Assembly (NCBI GenBank): GCA_003427395.1
Contig: BFEA01000020.1
Span: 3,428,001 to 3,465,958 of the forward strand
Source: Chara braunii
Taxonomy: Eukaryota; Streptophyta; Charophyceae; Charales; Characeae
DNA length: 37,958 nucleotides
Reading direction: 5' to 3'
Under the pieces are notes generated by a model. It was not told the DNA's origin. It did not search any database and saw nothing but the letters and a program-made list of their open reading frames with translations. This document shows positions 18,868-25,182 of the stretch, one piece after another. Within the stretch, counting starts at the first letter, position 1; each line of letters starts with the position of its first letter. Made by a program: the position numbers and the translations under genes.

Positions 18868-20398
18868 ATGTCTGTCGTCGCCAAGGCTACAGTCCTTCAC
18901 CGGACAGCTGTCCGACGGGGGGGGGGGGGGGGTGCACCAATTCATGTCCTAGCAATCCCCCTCCCCTCTTCGCAGTCGCATGCAAATGCAGTGGGGCAAC
19001 GTCCCCAGTCCCATGTTCGGGCACCTGCGGTTACTATGCCTGTTGGAGGCGGTCACATGGGACACACACCTTACGCCACCCAAGCCGGTGGCGGGTATGG
19101 CGTGGGCGGTGCACAGACGTTGCCGGCGAGGAGTGGGTTGTGCTTTGTCGCCCACATGTTCCCCACGCAGCAGACATTTGATAGGGGGAGCGCAATGTGT
19201 CATGATCTGCCTTGGTCCTCGCAATGCGGGCAGACTCCGCAGCTGTCGCACGACATGTCCTCCTGCACCTCCACTTTGCCCAGCAGGCGATCACCTTCCA
19301 ATCCCGGGCATTCCATGGCGGACGTAGAAGGACACGTCAGGGACAATGCATGGACGCCACATTGCGGGACTTCTGCCCCGTCCAGGTTCAACAGCGATGT
19401 CGCAAACGGCTGCAACGGTCAAGCATGCGACGATATGGAAGATGACACCGTTAATGGAAATGGAGATGATGTGGACGACGATAACGGCGATGGAGGCGGT
19501 GTTTCAGAACCGGACAAAGGCGGTAACTCAAATGGGAGAGACGATAGCAGACGTGGGCAGAAAAAAGGTCGAAACGACGGGCCACCGAAAAACAAAAAAC
19601 AAAACCTGGCGTGGACGTTGGAGGATAGGATATGGTTGGCGAAGATGATGGGGGAGGACGACGCGCTCATGGCGAACGCCAACGGACAACATCAGTTCAT
19701 GAAAAGGAAGGAGCGGTACACGTGGGTGGCCGACTGCATGGCATCCAACGGTTTTCATCAGAGAACCGCCGAGGAATGCCGTAAGAAGTGGACGTCCATG
19801 TTGTGGAAGGCGAAGCTCATCCATGACAAAAGAGAATGCGTCGGGCCTGCAATTGTACTGGGACACGGACTTGGAGAAGCGGAAGGAGCTGCAGGTGCCA
19901 CTTGCCTTCGAGAAACCATTGTGGGATGCCATGCAATGACAACTGAACAGACCATCCATGACGTGCGACAAGACATTGGGCTCTGAGGACCTGGCCGAAC
20001 CGGGAGGAGGAAAACCGCCTTCGGGGAGACGCGGATCCGAAAAAAGTGGATATGAGGCGAGAGGAACAAACAGCTGGGAGGGCGCAGCGAAGATGCGAAG
20101 AACCTCGTCAGGAAAAACTAGGATGGACGACGTAGGGACCGGCGGTTCGACTTTGGCAAGGGCACTGGAGGAGTCGACACGATCCTACTACGATGGTCTT
20201 GACAAGGCCGCTTGTACATTAGCGAAGGCGGCATCGGATGTCAGGACTACAATGGCGGCGAGGATCGGTGATGTGGCGGAGGCGATTCGGGGAGGGAACT
20301 CTGTCCTCGAGATGCTCGTTGGGGTTCTCGCCCGCCACTATGCCGGGTCTGCCGCTGGTAACGACAACGACGGGGACACGAACCCGTCGTCTACTTGA
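18868..20398 (+). pseudogene. SANT/Myb-like DNA-binding protein of the Harbinger-like element
   Basis: The frame opens at ATG 18,868 with a long disordered N-terminus, then an acidic block (DDMEDDTVNGNGDDVDDD), a basic patch (RRGQKKGRNDGPPKNKK) and a SANT/Myb-like domain from NLAWTLEDRIWLAKMM to ECRKKWTSMLWKAK (about 19,605-19,815). The conserved continuation LYWDTDLEKRKELQVPLAFE is in the +1 frame: one extra base in TGCGTCGGG at about 19,838-19,845 accounts for the shift. A TGA at 19,937-19,939 follows WDAMQ, after which the same frame stays open to TGA 20,396-20,398 through a Thr/Asp/Ala-rich, probably helical C-terminus. In the element this protein would bind DNA and help the transposase act at the ends. 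Both lesions indicate a recent pseudogene. It is related in layout to the protein at 460-1887. Confidence 0.65.
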
Positions 20399-20399
20399 T

Positions 20400-20420
20400 A
20401 GGTATATATATATATATATC
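20400..20420. repeat. (TA)n tract
   Basis: Short alternating AT run just after the SANT/Myb-like stop codon. Confidence 0.8.
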
Positions 20421-20488
20421 GTCACAAATAGAACTGCCTGGTAAACCGTACGCAGAGAGAGAGAAGAGGACAACAAACGAGGGGCTGT

Positions 20489-20830
20489 GACAAACTGTTT
20501 CGTCGGAGTTTCACCGACTNNNNNNNNNNNNNNNNNNNNNNNNNNNNNNNNNNNNNNNNNNNNNNNNNNNNNNNNNNNNNNNNNNNNNNNNNNNNNNNNN
20601 NNNNNNNNNNNNNNNNNNNNNNNNNNNNNNNNNNNNNNNNNNNNNNNNNNNNNNNNNNNNNNNNNNNNNNNNNNNNNNNNNNNNNNNNNNNNNNNNNNNN
20701 NNNNNNNNNNNNNNNNNNNNNNNNNNNNNNNNNNNNNNNNNNNNNNNNNNNNNNNNNNNNNNNNNNNNNNNNNNNNNNNNNNNNNNNNNNNNNNNNNNNG
20801 ACTCATCAGGAGGCTGAACCCTCAACAGTC
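20489..20830 (-). ncRNA. Hammerhead ribozyme-like sequence, interrupted by the assembly gap
   Basis: Read on the minus strand from 20,830: GACTGTT (stem III 5' strand, then the H17 position), GAGG-GTTCAG-CCTC (stem I, 4 bp, closed loop), then the core CTGATGA (20,809-20,803) and GTC before the gap. After the gap: AGTCGG-TGAAACT-CCGAC (stem II), the core GAAA (20,501-20,498) and CAGTTTGTC, whose ACAGT pairs with ACTGT as stem III. All invariant hammerhead core positions are present, with cleavage predicted after 20,824 (GUU). The bases beside the gap overlap (AGTC on both sides), so a closed gap gives a compact molecule with a 5-bp stem II. Hammerheads of this open-stem-III type occur in plant retrozymes and satellite RNAs. 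If 280 real bases lie in the gap, stem II would be extended or the motif would be two halves of a tandem unit. Confidence 0.7.
20520..20799. other. Assembly gap (280 N)
   Basis: An unresolved stretch. The flanks share the 4 bases GACT (20,516-20,519 and 20,800-20,803), and joining them completes a hammerhead motif, so the true gap may be zero or negative. Confidence 0.9.
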
Positions 20831-20942
20831 TGCAGAATCCCCTCACTGATTACACTGTAAATGATAATCTACCTTAACCAAAATCAAAGTATACATACGT
20901 GCGTATATATACGTATGTCTGTGTCTGTGTGTGGCCCCATGC

Positions 20943-21343
20943 TTATATAAACAAGGGTCGTGGAAGTCTGCAAAACCGCCTGAAGACCTTGTCGTGCTCC
21001 GGCCCTGTTCGCTGCAAGTCCCTCCAAACACCCCCGCTGCGCTCCACCACCCATAGTCGCTGTCTTCGAACAGTCATGTGTCTTTCCAGCTGCCGTGCCG
21101 CCAAACACGTCAAAGCCATGCCGTGCATCACCCCCCTGCCAGCATCGTCAGCACCCCGAACACATCACAGAACATGAATGGCATCACAGACACAGCTTCA
21201 AGGACAGCCATGGCCGCCGCATTGCACTTGTTCACCCACTGCGTCACGGTCAGAATGAGGAAGAACAGCATGTCCTCCCAATCCTCCCCTGAACCGGCCG
21301 CATGTTGAGGATCCATGGTTTCCGCGTTCCGTTGCAGGCATGG
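20943..21343 (-). pseudogene. PIF/Harbinger-type transposase N-terminal relic (candidate)
   Basis: Reading leftwards from about 21,343, MDPQHAAGSGEDWEDMLFFL begins an open frame that continues with ILTVTQWVNKCNAAAMAVLE. After a run of six Gs at about 21,133-21,140 the frame shifts and continues as RRQRLWVVERSGGVWRDLQR, then DKVFRRFCRLPRPLF, and ends at TAA within TATATAA near 20,943. The W....G.W..L then D..F...FR.PR.LF pattern resembles the segment preceding the DDE nuclease domain of Harbinger/ALP1-like transposases, which cut and paste the element. The catalytic domain would lie towards 20.4 kb, where only hammerhead-type sequence and the gap are seen, so it is lost or unassembled. The assignment rests on pattern memory alone. 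Confidence 0.4.
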
Positions 21344-21897
21344 CGGGGGTTGGGCCACGCACACACACACACACACGCATACAACGTCGCTGAAGACAAC
21401 TATCCACAATTCTTTGTCACCGCCACCATTCGTCTTCGTTCGCAGCCTATGGAAACCTGAGGCACATACTTGCGGGATGTCCCGATTTGTGGTACTCCCC
21501 GTCTCGGGTCCTGGGGTGCAAGGGGACAAGCTCCGATGAGGCCCTTCACGGAATAATTTTCTTTTTGAAATTCAAATTCAAATACCGAAGTCCCAACGGG
21601 CCGTTTTTGATGCCCGAGGGACAGGTGAGCGAACTGCCCCGCCACCGATTCGACGACACACATCGCACACTACCACACAGTGCCGCATGCGGACATGTCC
21701 TGGTCCAACGACGGAGGAAGGCCATGCACCGCCACCGTATCCCAACTTTCCTTTTCGGGTGGGAACCCTCCGACGTTTCCTTTTTGGGTATGTTTTGTTG
21801 TTTCCAGTGCCTCGGAAACACATGGCGGAGGGGTCCCACAGAAACCGGCCAAAGTATTTCCTGAATCGTTCCACCGCTTTTTTTGGCCAACCAATTT
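21344..21897. other. Right interior of the Harbinger-like element
   Basis: A short (CA)n tract (about 21,360-21,376) and the right subterminal region with GTTTCC, GGAAAC and TTTCCT words. Overlapping frames on the minus strand have no recognised domain. Confidence 0.4.
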
Positions 21898-21930
21898 TTC
21901 CAGCCGCCGAGCAGTGGGGTCCACCCCTGA

Positions 21931-22293
21931 ATCCTTAGAGGAGTTACAAACTGAGTGGTTAGAAAAAGACCCTAGAGAGTGGTTAGAAAAAGACCCTGGA
22001 GACTCCTGGGCGATGTTGAACAAAGGTCCAAAAGGCGAACACTTCGTGGTAAAAGTCAATATAGGTGGTCGAAAGATTGGCGCCTTCGTAGACATAGGTT
22101 CTACACAAAACTTCATTAGTCGTGCTTGTGTGGATAGGCTGCGCTTAGGGGACCAAGTGCAGCGGCTTAGCAGATTTGTGGATTCTACCTTAGCCAACAA
22201 GCACTCTACGGTAGTAAAGGACTATGTCAAGGACATAGTCTGCACCTTCTCCTATGGAGGAGGGGAACTGAGACACAATCTCATTCCTAGTTA
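21931..22293 (+). pseudogene. Aspartic protease of gypsy pol, active site altered
   Basis: The frame starts after the Harbinger-like insertion with ESLEELQTEWLEKDP and reaches the protease fold FVVKVNIGGRKIGAFVDIGS (22,040-22,100), then TQNFISRACVDRL. Retroviral-type proteases need D-(T/S)-G; here the triad reads D-I-G (GAC ATA GGT at 22,091-22,099), which an ACA-to-ATA change would explain. The protease would release the pol enzymes from the polyprotein. A 24-bp duplication (21,953-22,000) repeats EWLEKDP. The frame ends at TAG 22,292-22,294. Confidence 0.75.
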
Positions 22294-22294
22294 G

Positions 22295-22626
22295 CGACGA
22301 GCTGCCATTCGACATGTTACTAGGCATGTACTACCTCGAGGTTGCAAAGCCACAGTTTGATTGGGATAGGAACGTGATGATCCACACGTTGCTAGATGGA
22401 AGGACTGTTAGGCTGCAAAAGTTTAAGGCTAGCAGACTAGTGGAAAACTACGGGGGCATGTGCGAGTACTTACACAAGTTCATCGTTGTGTACCTCAACG
22501 ATATTCTTATCTTTAGTAAGACTGTAGAGAAGCATGTTGAGCACATGATAACAGTGCTAGGTCTCCTAAGACAGCACCGGTATAAGGTTAACTTGGAGAA
22601 GTGCAAAATTTGGTCGCACCAACATC
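22295..22626 (+). pseudogene. Reverse transcriptase, internally deleted and catalytically altered
   Basis: The segment SDELPFDMLLGMYYLEVAKP is the end of the protease-RT linker, then KASRLVENYGGM jumps directly to CEYLHKFIVVYLNDILIFSK. The fingers and most of the palm normally separate these, so several hundred bases are missing at about 22,455-22,465. The catalytic box Y-x-D-D reads YLND: the first Asp is Asn (AAC at 22,497-22,499, from GAC by one G-to-A change). The frame then continues VEHMITVLGLLRQHRYKVNL to KCKI, where one extra A in a run of A (about 22,603-22,607) shifts it. Confidence 0.8.
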
Positions 22627-23084
22627 TTGTATCTGGGTCATGAGATTTCCGCATATGGTTTGAGGTTGGACAATGCCGAAGTGGCTAGCATACATGACTG
22701 GCCCAGACCTCAGTCTGTAACTGAGGTGAGGTCATTCTTGGGGATGATAGGCTATTGTCATCCATTTGTGAAAAATTACAGCACGATAGCCTCTCCACTA
22801 ACTGACCTCACGCGACACCCCTTGGGAGTGGACCGAAAATTACAGCACGATAGCCTCTCCACTAACTGACCTCACGCGACACCCCTTGGGAGTGGACCGA
22901 AGAGTGTGAGGCAGCCTTTAAGAGATTGAAGTATGTCATGACGCACTATGAAGTCCTCAAGCTTCCGAATCATGAACAACCCTTTGTTGTGACCACAGAC
23001 GCCAGCCAATATGGCATTGGCGCGGTCCTTGCACAAAAAGAGAGCAAAAAGTTAAGGCCCATCGAGTACATGAGCAAAAAGATG
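22608..23084 (+). pseudogene. RT thumb/connection and first half of RNase H
   Basis: After the frameshift, NILYLGHEISAYGLRLDNAE, WPRPQSVTEVRSFLGMIGY and VKNYSTIASPLTDLTR are the standard gypsy RT C-terminal motifs. A 64-bp tandem duplication (22,772-22,899) shifts the frame. WEWTEECEAAFKRLK, FVVTTDASQYGIGAVLAQ (the first RNase H Asp in TDAS at 22,998) and KKLRPIEYMSKKM follow. Sequence stops at the hAT insertion in the codon after MSKKM and resumes at 28,055. Confidence 0.85.
22772..22899 (+). repeat. 64-bp tandem duplication in pol
   Basis: AAAATTACAGCACGATAGCC through GAGTGGACCG is present twice, starting at 22,772 and 22,836, with no difference seen. 64 is not a multiple of three, so the frame is destroyed. 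Confidence 0.95.
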
Positions 23085-23560
23085 CATGGCTACGATCCGG
23101 ACCACTGGACAGGGATCCGCACCGTCCGTGGTCCACGGTCCCAGGTCCGGGTCTGGATCTTGGTCGGGATGTCATTTTTTTTTTGGGTGGTCCAGGGCTT
23201 TTATTCAGGTGCTGGGCCGCCCAAAAAAATCCGCGCCCCATTTTTTGCCGCCCTCGCCCACAAACCGGAACGGTCGGAAAGTGGGCAGGCGGGTTTCGTT
23301 GTTTCTTTGTTTTTTTTTTTGAACCATTGTTGGGGGAGTTTCGCGGCCGCTATTTTCCAAAGGCAGCCGTGTAGTCGTCGAGCGTTACTGCGTGGAGAAG
23401 CGCCGCCGTCGACCGTCCGCATCTTGCAGCTCTGCCATCGCCTGGTGAACGCATGCAGAAGTGTGTGCGGCACATGGACGAGCGTCGGGGGGCGTGAGCA
23501 GCTGTGCAGCGACCATCGTGCGGACAGGCGCGTGGAGCAGGGCGAGCGGCATCGTGAAGC

Positions 23561-23572
23561 AGGTATGTCTCC
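23561..23572 (+). promoter_or_regulatory. Candidate 5' splice site in the hAT leader
   Basis: GAAGCAG|GTATGT matches the plant donor consensus AG|GTAAGT except at the fourth intron base. The matching acceptor could be the T-rich tract ending TTCTGCAAAG at about 25,169, just before the transposase frame. The site is inferred from sequence only. Confidence 0.35.
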
Positions 23573-23625
<53 letters not shown>

Positions 23626-23630
23626 TCTTC

Positions 23631-23675
23631 CTGATGAGTCCTTGAAAGTCTGACGAAACAGTCTGGCACAGCCGT
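23631..23675 (+). ncRNA. Hammerhead ribozyme core relic 1
   Basis: CTGATGA-GTC-CTTGAAAGTCT-GAC-GAAAC reproduces the hammerhead core with a 3-bp stem II (GTC/GAC). The sequence after it, AGTCTGGCACAGCC, matches the 3' flank of the 20.5-kb hammerhead (AGTTTGTCACAGCC). The 5' side is CA repeat and offers no stem III or stem I strand, so it should not self-cleave. Confidence 0.5.
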
Positions 23676-23704
23676 GCTTTTTTTTATTGTATAGCAAATG
23701 TGAC

Positions 23705-23753
<49 letters not shown>

Positions 23754-23758
<5 letters not shown>

Positions 23759-23792
23759 GAAAGTAAGACGAAACAGTCTGGCTCGGTCATGC
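23754..23792 (+). ncRNA. Hammerhead core relic 2 (5' truncated)
   Basis: TGTGAAAGTAAGACGAAACA, then GTCTGGCTCGGTCATGC, aligns with the 3' two thirds of relic 1, but CTGATGA has been replaced by CA repeat. It is followed, as is relic 1, by a T run and TGTATAGCGAATATGACAAC. Confidence 0.45.
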
Positions 23793-23894
23793 TTTTTTTG
23801 AGTGTATAGCGAATATGACAACACACACACACTCTTCCTCATGGTCGTCGTTTCTCCTCCTACACACACACACACACACACACACGTGCTTCTT

Positions 23895-24177
23895 TCTCCT
23901 CCTCCTCCTCCTCCTCCTCCTCCTCCTCCTCCTCCTCGTGTTTACTCCGCCGTTTCATTGTCCTCCTCCTCCTCCTCGTCAATTGCGCCCTATTTTCCCG
24001 CAGTCATCATCGTCCTCCTCCCTTCCTCCCCGTTGTCCTTTTCTGTCTCCGTCTACTCCTCCTCCTCCTCGTCCACCCCACTCTCCTTTGTCGTTCTCCC
24101 CCTCTCCTTCTCTCCCACCATGTCTACTCCCCCTCCTCCTCCTCCTTTTTGGTTTCTTTTTTTTATTTTTTTGCTTC
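23895..24177. repeat. (CCT)n-rich tract, copy 1
   Basis: A TCC/CCT trinucleotide run (about 23,895-23,938) and further C/T-rich sequence. The right part duplicates the segment before 24,592. The long Ser/Pro frames across it are repeat artefacts. Confidence 0.85.
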
Positions 24178-24343
24178 AAAAATTTGGACCATTTCTCGAT
24201 TTATGCGTGCCATCCTTGCGCAGGGGCCATATATCTGTCGACCATTTGTCGATTTATGCGTGTTGTCCTTGCGCAGGGGCAATGCTAATCTTCTTTCTCT
24301 GTATCGGACATCCGTTAAAATAGGACCATTTCTCGATTTATGC
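24178..24343 (-). ncRNA. U6 snRNA-derived fragments, cluster A (pseudogenes)
   Basis: On the minus strand the sequence contains the U6 3' half (AAATCGAGAAATGGTCCAAA) and a second, longer copy with GATTAGCATTGCCCCTGCGC and ACAAATCGAC, then a short U6 5' segment (GACATCCGTTAAAAT) in the opposite orientation fused to another 3' fragment. U6 is the catalytic-core snRNA of the spliceosome; these are rearranged, truncated copies. Confidence 0.8.
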
Positions 24344-24591
24344 ATCGTCGTCCTCCCCGTAGCCGTCCTCCTCCCCTCCTCCCCGTCGTCGTCCTCCTCC
24401 CTCATTCCCATCGTTGTCCTCCTCCCCTCCTCCCCATCGTCCTTTACTGTCTCCGTCTACTCCTCCTCCTCCTCCTCCTCCTCCTCCTCCACTCCACTCT
24501 CCTTTGTCGTTCTCCCCCTCCTCTCCTTCTCTGCCACCACGTCTACTCCCCCTCCTCCTCCTCCTTTTTGTTTTTGTTTTTTTGTCGCTTT
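24344..24591. repeat. (CCT)n-rich tract, copy 2
   Basis: Pyrimidine-rich sequence with CTC runs at about 24,459-24,491. Together with the U6 cluster that follows it repeats 24.05-24.34 kb with a period of 414 bp. Confidence 0.8.
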
Positions 24592-24890
24592 AAAAATTTG
24601 GACCATTTCTCGATTTATGCGTTACATCCTTGCGCAGGGGCCATATATCTGTCGACCATTTGTCGATTTATGTGTGTTGTCCTTGCGCAGGGGCCATGCT
24701 AATCTTCTTTCTCTGTGTCGTTCGAATTTTAACGGATGTCCCGAAGGACATCCGTTAAAATTGGACCATTTCTCGATTTATTTGTGTCATCACTGTCATG
24801 ATATCCTTGCGCAGGGGCCATGCTGATGTTCTCAACATACGTGTGTCATCTTTGCGCAGGGGCCATGCTAATCTTCTCTGTATCGTTCCA
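24592..24890 (-). ncRNA. U6 snRNA-derived fragments, cluster B (pseudogenes)
   Basis: This includes one nearly complete U6-like copy (24,654-24,747, minus strand) with the 5' hairpin region, GATTAGCATGGCCCCTGCGC and the AAATCGAC 3' part. An inverted 5' segment follows (GGACATCCGTTAAAATTGGA, plus orientation), then two further partial minus-strand copies (24,763-24,835 and 24,836-24,890). The ACAGAGA box reads ACAGAGAAAG in the long copy, with extra bases before GATTAGC. The fusion of the inverted 5' segment to a 3' segment is shared with cluster A. Confidence 0.8.
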
Positions 24891-24919
24891 ATGCTGTTCA
24901 TTTTTTTATTTTTTATTTT

Positions 24920-24938
24920 TAAATGCAAAGATCGACTC

Positions 24939-24975
<37 letters not shown>

Positions 24976-25010
24976 NCCNCCCCCCCCCCCCCCCCCCCCC
25001 CCCCCCCCCN

Positions 25011-25056
<46 letters not shown>

Positions 25057-25182
25057 AAACACCCCCCCCCCCCCCCCCCCCCCCCCCTACGTACATATTC
25101 AGAATGCTCAACCCCATGGGGGGTGGCAAAACGCTGTCCAATTTTTTTTGTTTTTTTTTTTTCTGCAAAGATTGACTCTCCG
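24920..25182. repeat. Poly-C/poly-T block with ambiguous bases
   Basis: Runs of C (24,942-25,018 with isolated Ns), T (25,019-25,049), A and C again (25,061-25,087), flanked by TTTAAATGCAAAGATCGACT (about 24,918) and TTTTCTGCAAAGATTGACTC (about 25,159). The direct repeat on both sides suggests duplication or a mis-assembled homopolymer. Long Pro/Gly frames with X residues here are artefacts. Confidence 0.85.

Larger units (their letters stand above)
17478..21927. mobile_element. PIF/Harbinger-like DNA transposon, ~4.45 kb
   Basis: The left end GGGGTGGACCCCACTGTTCG (17,478) and the reverse complement of the right end, GGGGTGGACCCCACTGCTCG (ending 21,927), form a terminal inverted repeat of about 30 bp that continues as RCRGCCTGGAAA with few mismatches. 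TGA flanks both ends (17,475-17,477 and 21,928-21,930). A 3-bp duplication fits PIF/Harbinger, whose usual target is TWA, so TGA is a variant. Subterminal regions are dense in GGAAAGG, CCTTTCC and GTTTCC words. The element encodes a SANT/Myb-like protein on the plus strand and a transposase N-terminal relic on the minus strand; the catalytic region is missing or in the assembly gap. Confidence 0.75.
23575..23887. repeat. (CT)n/(CA)n microsatellite cluster
   Basis: (CT)n at 23,575-23,593, (CA)n at 23,593-23,625, (CA)n at 23,703-23,753, (CA)n at 23,818-23,832 and 23,860-23,885. Two related non-repeat units of about 75 bp lie between the CA tracts and contain the hammerhead-core relics. Confidence 0.9.

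Noticed and set aside
23802-24826. Ser/Pro-rich plus-strand frames over the CCT tracts
   Set aside because: Trinucleotide repeat artefacts overlapping U6 fragments on the other strand.
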